Source: JBCCFW01 sp039029535 (GTDB taxonomy: Bacteria > Acidobacteriota > JBCCFW01). From it: DNA of 41,376 nucleotides. Shown in pieces: positions 26,602-34,799 of the stretch. The stretch spans positions 1 to 41,376 of the forward strand of contig JBCCFW010000047.1 of NCBI GenBank assembly GCA_039029535.1, given 5' to 3'. Both the position numbers and the translations under genes were made by a program. Each line of letters begins with the position of its first letter. Within the stretch, counting starts at the first letter, position 1. Under the pieces are notes generated by a model, which had not been told where the DNA came from, did not search any database, and saw only the letters and a program-made list of their open reading frames with translations.

Positions 26602-27639
26602 ATGGACTCCATCGACCTGCGCTCCGACACCGTCACCCGCCCGAGCCCGGCCATGCGCGAGGCCATGGCCCGCGCCGAGGTCGGTGACGACGTCTACGCC
26701 GAGGATCCCACCGTCCGCCTGCTCGAGGAGCGGGCGGCCGAGCTCATGGGGCACGAGGCCGCGCTCTTCACGCCCACTGGCTCGATGGCCAACATGATCG
26801 GCGTCGCGCTCCACTGTCGTCCCGGTGACGAGTTCCTCATCGAGGAGCGGGGACACACGATCAACTACGAGCTCGGCGGTGCCTGCGTGCTGGCGGGGGC
26901 GGTGCCCCGTCCCATCGCCACCCACGACGGCTTGCTCACGCCGCACGACGTCGAGGCGGCGCTCCCGCCGGACGTCTACTACTTCTCGAAGGCCAGCCTC
27001 CTCCTCGTCGAGAACTCCCACAACCTCGCCGGCGGTCGGGTGCTGCCGCTCGACGTCTTCAGCGAGTGCGTGGACGTCGCGCACGAGCAGGGCCTGGCGG
27101 TGCACCTCGACGGCGCGCGGCTCTTCAACGCCGCCCTCGCCGCTGGGGTCGCCCCCGCCGACTTCGGCTCCCGGGTCGACACGATGATGTTCTGCCTGTC
27201 GAAGGGGCTCGGGGCGCCGGTGGGCTCGGTGTTTTGCGGGAGTCACGACCACGTCGCCGAGGCGCGACGGCTGCGCAAGCGCTTCGGCGGAGGCATGCGA
27301 CAGGTCGGCGTCCTGGCCGCCGCGGGGCTGGTCGCCCTCGACGAGGGGCCCAGCGCCCTGCGGCTCGATCACGACCGCGCGCGGCGGCTCGCCATCGGTC
27401 TCTCCGAGCTCGACGGCGTCGACCTGAACCCCCAGCTCGTGGAGACCAACATCATGGTTTTCCGCGTGCCCGGGCGGGAGCCTCACGAGGTCACGGCCGC
27501 CCTGGCCGAGCGGGGAGTGCTCTGCGCCGCCTCCTCCGCCGAAGAGGTAAGATGGGTCACCCACCGGGACCTCGACGACTCTCAGATCGACCGTGCGCTC
27601 GACGTGGCTGCCGAGGTCCTCGGTACGGCCGCCGAGTGA
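26602..27639 (+). CDS. ltaE: L-threonine (allo-threonine) aldolase
   Basis: This 345-residue PLP enzyme cleaves threonine or allo-threonine to glycine and acetaldehyde. It has the opening IDLRSDTVTRPSPAMREAM, the GDDVYAEDPTV block, ALFTPTGSMANMIGVALHC, and VHLDGARLFNAALA with the Asp that pairs with the PLP pyridine nitrogen. The Schiff-base Lys is K201 in CLSKGLGAPVGSV. Length and motif order are normal. It is 55 bases after hemW and 22 bases before the acyl-CoA dehydrogenase, so it may be in the same transcript as both. Confidence 0.94.
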   Translation: MDSIDLRSDTVTRPSPAMREAMARAEVGDDVYAEDPTVRLLEERAAELMGHEAALFTPTGSMANMIGVALHCRPGDEFLIEERGHTINYELGGACVLAGAVPRPIATHDGLLTPHDVEAALPPDVYYFSKASLLLVENSHNLAGGRVLPLDVFSECVDVAHEQGLAVHLDGARLFNAALAAGVAPADFGSRVDTMMFCLSKGLGAPVGSVFCGSHDHVAEARRLRKRFGGGMRQVGVLAAAGLVALDEGPSALRLDHDRARRLAIGLSELDGVDLNPQLVETNIMVFRVPGREPHEVTAALAERGVLCAASSAEEVRWVTHRDLDDSQIDRALDVAAEVLGTAAE

Positions 27640-27660
27640 CCGACATCACCCCGAAAGGCG

Positions 27661-28824
27661 GTGCGTGCAGTGGATGGCAGTGGACTCGACTTCGCCCTGA
27701 CCGAGGACCAGGAGGCCCTCCGCCAGACCATCCGCGAGTTCGCCGAGAGCGAGGTCGCCAAGGCGGCCGAAGAGCACGATGACGCGGGCACCGTCCCGAC
27801 CGAGCTCTTCCCTCAGATTGCGGAGCTGGGTCTCTGGGGCATCCTGATCCCCGAGGAGTTCGGCGGCGCCGGGCTCGGTTACGTCGAGTACGTGACGATC
27901 CTCCAGGAGCTGGCGCGGGTCGACCCGTCCACGGCCCTGACCGTCGCCGCGCACAACTCGCTGGGCTCCGGTCACCTCAACCAGCACGGCAACGACGAGC
28001 AGCGTCGGCGCTGGCTCCCCGACCTGGCCGCCGGGAACAAGCTGGCCGCCTGGGCGCTGACCGAGCCGTCCTCCGGCAGCGACGCCGCCGGCCTCAAGAC
28101 GGTCGCTCGCAAGGACGGCGACGAGTGGGTCCTCGACGGGCTGAAGAACTTCATCACCAACCCCAACGTCGGTGAGTTCGCCATCGTCCTCGCCCTCACC
28201 GACGAGGCGAACCCTCAGCACGGCGTCACGGCCTTCGCCGTGGACATCGACGGGGAGACCTGTCGGGCCGGCAAGAAGGAGAACAAGCTGGGGATGCGAA
28301 CCTCCGATACCGCCGAGCTCGTGCTCTCGGGCTGCCGGGTGGGAGCCGACCGCGTCGTCGGCGAGCTCAACCACGGCTTCGTGGACGCGCTCAAGGTTCT
28401 CGACGGCGGACGCATCTCCATCGCCGCGCTGTCCCTCGGGCTCCACCTGGGCTGTCTCGACCAGTCCCGGAAGTACGCCAAGGAGCGCGTGGCCTTCGGC
28501 AAGACCATCGCCAGCTTCCAGGCCATCCAGTGGATGCTCGCCGACATGGAGATGACCTACGAGGCGGCGGCTGCGCTCACCTACCGCGCCGCGCTCCTGA
28601 AGGACCAAGGCCAGAGCGTCAACCTCGAGTCGTCGATGGCCAAGCTCTACGCGTCCGACGCCTGCTGCGTCGCCGCCGAGAGGGGAGTCCAGCTCCACGG
28701 GGGCTACGGCTTCATCAAGGACTACCCCATCGAGCGTTTCTATCGCGACTGCAAGCTCTGCACGATCGGTGAGGGCACGTCCGAGGTGCAGCGCATCGTC
28801 ATCGCCCGCCAGCTCCTTTCGTGA
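27661..28824 (+). CDS. Acyl-CoA dehydrogenase
   Basis: This 387-residue FAD enzyme oxidises acyl-CoA to the trans-2-enoyl-CoA. Domain blocks are visible: N-terminal helical GLWGILIPEEFGGAGLGYVE, AWALTEPSSGSDAAGLKT (flavin contact), FQAIQWMLADMEM and HGGYGFIKDYPIERFYRD. The catalytic base is Glu371 in CTIGEGTSEVQRIVIARQLL, the same position as in short- and medium-chain enzymes. Chain-length specificity is unclear. The start may be the GTG at 27661 or the GTG at 27670, which has a better-spaced GAAAGG. The stop overlaps the mce start by four bases, coupling it to propionyl/methylmalonyl metabolism. Confidence 0.93.
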   Translation: MRAVDGSGLDFALTEDQEALRQTIREFAESEVAKAAEEHDDAGTVPTELFPQIAELGLWGILIPEEFGGAGLGYVEYVTILQELARVDPSTALTVAAHNSLGSGHLNQHGNDEQRRRWLPDLAAGNKLAAWALTEPSSGSDAAGLKTVARKDGDEWVLDGLKNFITNPNVGEFAIVLALTDEANPQHGVTAFAVDIDGETCRAGKKENKLGMRTSDTAELVLSGCRVGADRVVGELNHGFVDALKVLDGGRISIAALSLGLHLGCLDQSRKYAKERVAFGKTIASFQAIQWMLADMEMTYEAAAALTYRAALLKDQGQSVNLESSMAKLYASDACCVAAERGVQLHGGYGFIKDYPIERFYRDCKLCTIGEGTSEVQRIVIARQLLS

Positions 28825-29393
28825 GCGGCACCGACACCGCCCGGACCGAGCTCGAGTCGGCGCTGGCCGCCCGCCTGCTCGCCGAGCACTTGGCGCGCCC
28901 CGGCGCCGATGAGGCGCTGAACGCCGCCGCCGCCGAGTTGAGCGAGGGAAGGGGCGAGGCCGAGGGGCTGGCTGCTGGCCTGATGGCGCGCACGCCCCGG
29001 CTCGACCACCTCGGCGTGGCCGTCGACGACGTCGACGCGGCCCGTCGCTTCTGGATCGAGCTCACCGGCCTGGCTGACGGTGGGAGCGAGGAAGTCCCCA
29101 GCGAGGGCGTGCGGGTCACGATGCTCCAGGCCGGCGAGGCCAAGGTCGAGCTGCTGGAGGCCTTCGAGGGCGCGGGCCCCGTCGCCAAGTTCCTCCAGCG
29201 TCGCGGCCCCGGCATCCACCACGTCTGCTTCAAGACCGACGACATCGTCGCGGTGCTCGACCGCCTCCGCGAGGGTGGGGTGGAGATCCTCGGCCAGGCG
29301 CCCCGCGCCGGTGCCGGCGGCTGCCAGGTGGCGTTCCTCCACCCGCGCTCGACCGGTGGGATCCTCGTCGAGCTCTCTCAGCCGCCGTCGTGA
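28821..29393 (+). CDS. mce: Methylmalonyl-CoA epimerase with N-terminal extension
   Basis: The C-terminal ~135 residues are a vicinal-oxygen-chelate protein with the epimerase motifs: RLDHLGVAVDDVDAARRFW (metal His), VRVTMLQAGEAKVELLEAF (metal Glu in ELLEA), GPGIHHVCFKTDDI (metal His) and GGILVELSQ (metal Glu). The enzyme interconverts R- and S-methylmalonyl-CoA. The first ~55 residues are Ala/Glu-rich and not part of the usual family (normal length ~135). I keep the GTG start because it overlaps the acyl-CoA dehydrogenase stop. A start at MARTPRLDHLG (28983) is the alternative. No mutase gene is in the window. Confidence 0.88.
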   Translation: MSGTDTARTELESALAARLLAEHLARPGADEALNAAAAELSEGRGEAEGLAAGLMARTPRLDHLGVAVDDVDAARRFWIELTGLADGGSEEVPSEGVRVTMLQAGEAKVELLEAFEGAGPVAKFLQRRGPGIHHVCFKTDDIVAVLDRLREGGVEILGQAPRAGAGGCQVAFLHPRSTGGILVELSQPPS

Positions 29394-29734
29394 TCCCCTC
29401 GCCCCTGGAGCCGGGCGTCATCGTCATCGCCTACCTTCAACAGCCGCGTGAGCAGGTCTTGGGGCGCGTGCTGGCCGTGGACGCCTGGGGCCTGCTCCTG
29501 AGGGCGCTGCCGGTCGACAGCGCCGACGACTGGATCCGGCAGGTCTGCTCCGACACCGATCCCACCTTCGACATGTCGCGCACCTTCTACCCGATGCACC
29601 GGATCGAGAAGATTGAGTTCGACGAGGTCGCGCCCGGCATCCGCTCCTACCAGGAGCGCTTCGCGGAGCGCGCCGACCACAGCCTCCTCGACGAGCTGCG
29701 ACGGCGCTTCCCGGACGACGTCCACCTGAGCTGA
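29390..29734 (+). CDS. Small conserved-looking hypothetical protein
   Basis: The 114-residue protein starts at a GTG overlapping the mce stop by four bases. I do not recognise the family. The first half (GVIVIAYLQQPREQVLGRVL and DAWGLLLRALPVDS) has the alternating pattern of a small beta-barrel such as Sm/SH3-like folds. A helical, acidic tail with ERFAERADHSLLDELRRRFP follows. The coding character is good and the position in the operon is tight, so it is probably a real gene that works with the acyl-CoA dehydrogenase and mce or is merely carried along. Confidence 0.72.
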   Translation: MIPSPLEPGVIVIAYLQQPREQVLGRVLAVDAWGLLLRALPVDSADDWIRQVCSDTDPTFDMSRTFYPMHRIEKIEFDEVAPGIRSYQERFAERADHSLLDELRRRFPDDVHLS

Positions 29735-29805
29735 GCCACCACGTCGCCACGGCCGTTCCGAAACGGGACGCCGCCGCGACCGGAATGCCTGCTGCGCTCG
29801 GGAAC

Positions 29806-29835
29806 TGGACGAACCCGCCAGCCGCTCCTTATCAT
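29806..29835 (+). promoter_or_regulatory. Possible sigma-70-type promoter of hrcA
   Basis: TGGACG (29806-29811) and TATCAT (29830-29835) are separated by 18 bases, giving four of six and about five of six matches to the -35 and -10 consensus. The site is just upstream of the CIRCE operator, as is usual for HrcA-controlled promoters. The -35 match is weak. Confidence 0.45.
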
Positions 29836-29840
29836 CACGC

Positions 29841-29867
29841 TTGGCACTCGGTAGGTGAGAGTGCCAG
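29841..29867. promoter_or_regulatory. CIRCE operator for HrcA
   Basis: TTGGCACTC-N9-GAGTGCCAG matches the CIRCE consensus TTAGCACTC-N9-GAGTGCTAA with one change in the left half-site and two in the right, and has the exact 9-base spacing. The changes on the two sides partly compensate, so the palindrome is kept. It lies ten bases before the hrcA ATG and should let HrcA repress its own operon. Confidence 0.92.
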
Positions 29868-29876
29868 GAGCAGGGA

Positions 29877-30926
29877 ATGAACCTCGGGCCTCGCCATCAG
29901 GAAGTCCTCGAGCAGGTCGTGGAGCACTACATCCAGACCGGCTCGCCCGTGGCGTCCCGACGCCTGGCCCAGCTCAACTCCGAGGGCCTGAGCTCGGCGA
30001 CCATCCGCGGGCTGCTGGCTGAGCTCGAGGAGGCCGGTCTCCTGTCGCACCCCCACACCTCCGCCGGCCGCCTGCCCACCGACCTCGGCTACCGCGCCTA
30101 CGTGAACAAGCACTCGGCTGAGGAGGAGCGCCGGGTCCTGACGCCGCAGGAGTGCTCCGAGCTCGAGCTGTCGGTCACCGCCGAGGGGCCGCTCGACTCT
30201 CTCGTCGACCGCTGCTGCCACCTCCTCTCGGTGGCCAGCTCGATGGTGGCCATCGGCCTGCGACCCGAGCACGGCAGCACCATCTACCGCCACGTCGAGC
30301 TCATCCGGATCGCCGAGCGGCGGGTCCTGGTGCTCTTCATTGCCGGCTCTGGCGTGGTGCGACAGCAGGTCGTCGTCCTGAGCGAGGACGAGTCCCAGAG
30401 CGACCTGGCCCGCTACGCGGCCTTCCTCAACGAGGAGCTGGCCGGACGGAGCCTCGGCGAGGTCCGCGACCTCATCATCGGCCGGATGAAGGAGGAGCGG
30501 ACGGTCTACGACAAGCTCGTGCGTCGGGCTCTCATCGTCGGCGGGCGCTACTTCCTCTCCGACGACGACCCGGGGGACGAGCTGCTCGTCGACGGGACGG
30601 ATCGCATCCTCGAGGAGCCTCCCGGACCTGCCGACTTCGACCAGATGAAGGCGCTCCTGGCGGCGCTGGAGCAGAAGCGGCGGATCGTCCACATGCTCAA
30701 CTCCTGCCTCAACCATGACGAGGTCACCACGACGATCGGGTCCGAGCACGAGGACCCGGATCTCACCCATTGCTCGATCGTGGCGACGAACTACTCCTGT
30801 GACGATGAACGGATCGGGGCGATTGGGCTCATCGGACCCACCCGCATGGACTACGATCGCGCGATTGCGCTGGTGGACCACGTGGCCGGGCTTCTCGGTC
30901 GGACCCTGGGCGTCGCGCACCGATGA
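29877..30926 (+). CDS. hrcA: Heat-inducible transcription repressor HrcA
   Basis: HrcA binds CIRCE and represses chaperone genes; GroEL keeps it active. The 349-residue protein has an N-terminal winged helix with ILEQVVEHYI-like residues (VLEQVVEHYIQTGSPVASRR), then SSATIRGLLAELEEAGLLSH and PHTSAGRLPTDLGYRAYV, all typical. The central GAF-like part and the C-terminal IGPTRMDYDRAIALVDHVA are intact. The ATG follows AGGAG at seven bases. The CIRCE site directly upstream and the grpE-dnaK-dnaJ genes after it support autoregulation. Its stop overlaps the grpE start by four bases. Confidence 0.96.
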   Translation: MNLGPRHQEVLEQVVEHYIQTGSPVASRRLAQLNSEGLSSATIRGLLAELEEAGLLSHPHTSAGRLPTDLGYRAYVNKHSAEEERRVLTPQECSELELSVTAEGPLDSLVDRCCHLLSVASSMVAIGLRPEHGSTIYRHVELIRIAERRVLVLFIAGSGVVRQQVVVLSEDESQSDLARYAAFLNEELAGRSLGEVRDLIIGRMKEERTVYDKLVRRALIVGGRYFLSDDDPGDELLVDGTDRILEEPPGPADFDQMKALLAALEQKRRIVHMLNSCLNHDEVTTTIGSEHEDPDLTHCSIVATNYSCDDERIGAIGLIGPTRMDYDRAIALVDHVAGLLGRTLGVAHR

Positions 30927-31813
30927 GTGGAGATGAAGGGACGCCGATGAGCGACACCGGGGAACGCAGCGACGGGCCGGACGAAGAGGCCACCGGAGCC
31001 GACGAGGGGAAGCAGGCTTCCGACGAGAGCACGGATGGGGCCGAGGCGGGGGAGACGCCCAGCGGCCCACAGCTCCTGGACCTGGATGAGGCCCTGGGGG
31101 ACTCGGACGTCGAGCTGATCCTCGACGAGGACGAGGAGCCCGCGCCGACCCCGCCACCGGAGCCGGCCGCGTCGCCACAGTCGCGTCCGAACATGGACGC
31201 CCTGCGTGTCATCGGGGCGCAGCTCCAGGCGGCCGAGCGGGAGCGCGACGAGGCCCGGTCCGAGCTGGAGAAGGCCAAGGCCGAGCTCGAGGAGGCGAAG
31301 CAGAGCGTCGTGCGCAGCGCCGCCGACCTCGACAACTTCCGCAAGCGCGTCCGTCGCGAGCGAGGGGAAGACAAGAAGCAGGCCGCCGCCTCGGTGGTCA
31401 AGGACCTGCTGCCGGTCACCGACAACTTCGAGCGAGCCCGGGCCCAGGCCGAGGAGGCCGCCGCCGCGGGTGAGGTCCCCGAGAGCTTCGTGGAGGGGGT
31501 CAAGCTCATCGAGGGGCAGCTCGACGAGGTCCTCCGGCGGGCCGGTCTCGAGCCGGTCGACCACGAGGGCAGCTTCGACCCGGAGATTCACGACGCGATG
31601 CTCTCGGAGCCGCGCGACGACGTCCCGGACAAGTCGATCCTGCAGGTGTTCGAGCGGGGCTACCGATTCAATGGCAAGCTGCTGCGTCCCGCGAAGGTGC
31701 GGGTCGCCAGCAATCCGGACATGCCGGCGGCCCCCCGGGCCGACGAGTCGGCGGCCGGTGGGGACGAGGTCGCGTCGGGCGCCGCAGATGCGGGCAGCGG
31801 CGACGACGCGTAG
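30923..31813 (+). CDS. grpE: Nucleotide exchange factor GrpE with long tails
   Basis: GrpE releases ADP from DnaK. The protein is 296 residues, about 100 more than usual. Residues 1-90 are acidic low-complexity sequence. A long coiled coil follows (~92-140, LQAAERERDEARSELEKAKA). The GrpE core has LDNFRKRVRRERGEDKK, VVKDLLPVTDNFERA and the head signature ILQVFERGYRFNGKLLRPAK. The last ~30 residues are Ala/Gly/Asp-rich. The start may be the ATG at 30923, overlapping the hrcA stop, or the ATG at 30947 with GAAGGG upstream; both give the same core. The unusual tails may affect partner contacts but need not alter exchange activity. Confidence 0.93.
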   Translation: MSGDEGTPMSDTGERSDGPDEEATGADEGKQASDESTDGAEAGETPSGPQLLDLDEALGDSDVELILDEDEEPAPTPPPEPAASPQSRPNMDALRVIGAQLQAAERERDEARSELEKAKAELEEAKQSVVRSAADLDNFRKRVRRERGEDKKQAAASVVKDLLPVTDNFERARAQAEEAAAAGEVPESFVEGVKLIEGQLDEVLRRAGLEPVDHEGSFDPEIHDAMLSEPRDDVPDKSILQVFERGYRFNGKLLRPAKVRVASNPDMPAAPRADESAAGGDEVASGAADAGSGDDA

Positions 31814-31836
31814 CGGGACTGGGGTAGGAGAGAACG

Positions 31837-33678
31837 ATGGGACGGATTCTCGGAATCGACCTCGGCACGACCAACTGCTGTGTCGCCGTCTTCGAAGGCG
31901 GCGAGGCGGAGGTCATGGTCAACCGTGAGGGTGGTCGCACCACGCCTTCGATCGTCGGCTTCACCGACCGCGGCGAGCGCCTCGTCGGCAACATCGCGAA
32001 GCGTCAGGCCATCACCAATCCTCAGAACACGGTCTTTGCGGTCAAGCGACTCATCGGCCGCAAGTTCGCCTCACCGGAGGTGCAGAAGGCCAAGGCCATC
32101 CTCCCGTACGAGGTGGCCGAAGCGGCCAACGGCGACGCCCGTGTCCGCATCCAGGCCAAGGACTTCAGCCCCTCCGAGATCTCGGCCATCGTCCTCAAGC
32201 ACCTCAAGGAGATGGCGACCGAGGCGCTCTCCGACGAGATCACCGAGTGCGTCGTCACGGTGCCGGCCTACTTCGACGACACGCAACGTCAGGCCACCCG
32301 CGACGCGGCCCGCATCGCGGGCATGGAAGTCCGCCGCATCATCAACGAGCCGACGGCCGCCGCGCTGGCCTACGGCCTCGGCAAGACCGAGAACGAGACC
32401 ATCGCCGTCTACGACCTCGGCGGCGGCACCTTCGACGTCTCGATCCTCCGGCTCGAGGAAGGCGTGTTCGACGTGAAGGCCACGTCGGGCGACACCTACC
32501 TCGGCGGTGAGGATTTCGACATGCGCATCGTCGGCTGGCTCGTCGAGCGCTTCCAGACCGAGACGGGCATCGACCTCTTCAAGGACTACCTCGCGCTGCA
32601 GCGCTTGAAGGAAGCGGCCGAGAAAGCCAAGTGCGATCTCTCCTCGGCGCCGAGCACGCAGGTCAGCTTGCCGTTCATCGCCGCCGACCCGTCGGGTCCG
32701 AAGCATCTCAACGCGGTGCTCGAGCGCGCCCAGCTCGAGGCGATGACCGCCGACCTCATCGAGCGCACCCGCAAGCCCTGCGAGGACGCGCTGGCCGAGG
32801 CCGGCCTGGCGCCCACCGACATCAACCAGGTCATCCTCGTCGGTGGTCAGACCCGGATGCCGAAGGTCCGCGAGTTCGTCGGCGCCATCTTCGGGCGACC
32901 GGCCGAGCAGGAGGTCAACCCGGAAGAGGTCGTCGGTGTCGGCGCGGCCATCCAGGGCGGCGTCATCGAGGGTGAGGTCAAGGACCTCGTCCTCCTCGAC
33001 GTCACGCCGCTGTCCATCGGCATCGAGACCAAGGGCGGGATGTTCACGCGGCTCATCGAGCGCAACACGACCATCCCGACGCGACGCTTCGAGACCTTCA
33101 CCACGGTCGTCGACAACCAGGCGAAGGTGGAGATTCACGTGCTGCAGGGCGAGCGCAAGGTCGCCTCGGCCAACAAGTCGTTGGGCAAGTTCGAGCTGGT
33201 CGGCATCCCGCCGGCGCCCAAGGGCGTGCCGCAGATCGAGGTCAGCTTCGAGATCGACTCCAACGGCATCCTCGAGGTGCGCGCGAAGGACAAGCAGACC
33301 GAGAAGGAGCAGGCCATCCGCGTCTCGCCCTCCGGCGGCCTGTCCGAGCACGAGATCCAGAAGATCATCGGCGAGGCCTCCGAGCATGCCGAGGAGGACG
33401 AACGCCGAGCCGAGCTCACCAAGCTCAAGGGTCGTCTCGAGGGCCTGCTCACCAGCTCGGGCCGGACCTTCAAGGAGTTCGGCAACATGCTCTCGCCGGA
33501 GGACTCGGAGCGGGTCGAGAACGCGCTCGAGGCCGCCCGCTCTGCCGTGGCGAAGAGCGACATGGGGGCACTCGGTGAGGCGCTGGTCGGGCTCGAGAAG
33601 GCCGGCAAGCTGCTCACCAGCGTCATGCTCTACGACGTCAACCAGCTCTCGCAGAACGATCCCAGCGGAGGGTCGTGA
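31837..33678 (+). CDS. dnaK: Chaperone DnaK (Hsp70)
   Basis: The 613-residue Hsp70 starts MGRILGIDLGTTNCCVAVFE with AGGAG six bases upstream. It has the phosphate-binding motifs GGEAEVMVN...EGGRTTPSIVGF, IAVYDLGGGTFDVSIL, VILVGGQTRMPKVREFVG and NPEEVVGVGAAIQGGVI. The linker and substrate-binding domain follow (VLLDVTPLSIGIETKGG and beyond), then a helical lid. The C terminus ends in NDPSGGS rather than the EEVK-like tail of many DnaKs and is about 25 residues shorter than E. coli DnaK. It is 23 bases downstream of grpE and overlaps dnaJ by four bases. Confidence 0.97.
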   Translation: MGRILGIDLGTTNCCVAVFEGGEAEVMVNREGGRTTPSIVGFTDRGERLVGNIAKRQAITNPQNTVFAVKRLIGRKFASPEVQKAKAILPYEVAEAANGDARVRIQAKDFSPSEISAIVLKHLKEMATEALSDEITECVVTVPAYFDDTQRQATRDAARIAGMEVRRIINEPTAAALAYGLGKTENETIAVYDLGGGTFDVSILRLEEGVFDVKATSGDTYLGGEDFDMRIVGWLVERFQTETGIDLFKDYLALQRLKEAAEKAKCDLSSAPSTQVSLPFIAADPSGPKHLNAVLERAQLEAMTADLIERTRKPCEDALAEAGLAPTDINQVILVGGQTRMPKVREFVGAIFGRPAEQEVNPEEVVGVGAAIQGGVIEGEVKDLVLLDVTPLSIGIETKGGMFTRLIERNTTIPTRRFETFTTVVDNQAKVEIHVLQGERKVASANKSLGKFELVGIPPAPKGVPQIEVSFEIDSNGILEVRAKDKQTEKEQAIRVSPSGGLSEHEIQKIIGEASEHAEEDERRAELTKLKGRLEGLLTSSGRTFKEFGNMLSPEDSERVENALEAARSAVAKSDMGALGEALVGLEKAGKLLTSVMLYDVNQLSQNDPSGGS

Positions 33679-34799
33679 GCGTGACCTCGGGACGCCGCGA
33701 CCTCTACGAGGTCCTCGGCGTGGACCGGAGCGCCGACGCAGCGACCCTGAAGAAGGCCTACCGGGATCTCGCCCGGAAGTACCACCCGGATCGCTCGGAC
33801 GCTCCGGACGCCGAGGAGCGCTTCAAGGAGGCCACCGAGGCCTACGGGGTGCTCTCCGACGAGCAGAAGCGCGCGCGCTACGACTCCGGCGGCTTCGACG
33901 CCGTGGACGGCCGGGGCTTCGACCCCTCGTCGTTCTCCGACTTCGGCGACCTCTTCTCGGTCTTCAGCCAGGTCTTCGGCGGAGACTTCGGCGGCGGGGC
34001 TCGTGGATCGCGCCGACGGCGTGGCAGCGACCTGCTGCTGCGCATCTCGCTCACCCTCGAGCAGGCGGTCTTCGGCACCGAGCGCGAGATCGAGGTCCCG
34101 CGTCACGAGGCCTGCGCTGACTGCGACGGCTCCGGCGCCACGCCCGGGACCGGCCGTCGCACCTGTCTCGAGTGCGCAGGTCAGGGTCGCGTCATCGTGC
34201 AGCAGGGCTTCTTCTCGCTCGGTCGTCCCTGCGGGCGCTGCGCGGGTCAGGGCTCCATCCTCGAAGACCCTTGTGCCGAATGTGATGGCGCGGGGCTCGT
34301 TCAAGTCGAGCGCAAGCTCAAGATCAAGGTGCCGGCCGGCGTCGACCACGGGCAGCAGATCCGTCTCAGCGGCGAGGGCGAGGCCGGCGCGCTGGGAGGT
34401 CCCCCGGGCGACCTCTACGTCGAGCTGTCGGTCGAGTCGCACCCGGTCTACCGCCGCGAGGGCGAGCACCTTCATCTCGTGCTGCCGGTGAGCTTCCCGC
34501 AGGTCGCGCTGGGTGCGACGGTGACGGTGCCGTTGCTCGGTGACGACGAGGACGAGGAACTCGACATCCCCGCGGGCACGCAGACCGGCGAGAGCTTCCG
34601 GCTCCGTGGCCTGGGCGTGCCGCGTCTCCAGTCGCGGGGGCGGGGCGACCTCGTCGTGCACGTCAGGGTGCGCACGCCGCGGAAGCTCAGCTCGGAGCAG
34701 GGCCGGCTCCTCGAGGCCTATGCCGAGGCGGTGGAGGAGAGCTATCCGGTCGAGGAGGAGAAGGGCTTCTTCGACAAGGTGCGCGACATCTTCCGATGA
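33675..34799 (+). CDS. dnaJ: Co-chaperone DnaJ (Hsp40)
   Basis: The 374-residue type-I J protein has the J domain (8-70) with the HPD at 37-39. A Gly/Phe region follows (~72-115, with FGGDFGGGARG). The zinc-finger region (147-207) holds all four CxxCxGxG motifs (CADCDGSG, CLECAGQG, CGRCAGQG, CAECDGAG). The C-terminal substrate-binding domain then has KIKVPAGVDHGQQIRLSGEG. It stimulates DnaK ATPase and delivers clients. The GTG start overlaps the dnaK stop, and its stop overlaps the following kinase gene by four bases. Confidence 0.96.
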   Translation: MSVTSGRRDLYEVLGVDRSADAATLKKAYRDLARKYHPDRSDAPDAEERFKEATEAYGVLSDEQKRARYDSGGFDAVDGRGFDPSSFSDFGDLFSVFSQVFGGDFGGGARGSRRRRGSDLLLRISLTLEQAVFGTEREIEVPRHEACADCDGSGATPGTGRRTCLECAGQGRVIVQQGFFSLGRPCGRCAGQGSILEDPCAECDGAGLVQVERKLKIKVPAGVDHGQQIRLSGEGEAGALGGPPGDLYVELSVESHPVYRREGEHLHLVLPVSFPQVALGATVTVPLLGDDEDEELDIPAGTQTGESFRLRGLGVPRLQSRGRGDLVVHVRVRTPRKLSSEQGRLLEAYAEAVEESYPVEEEKGFFDKVRDIFR

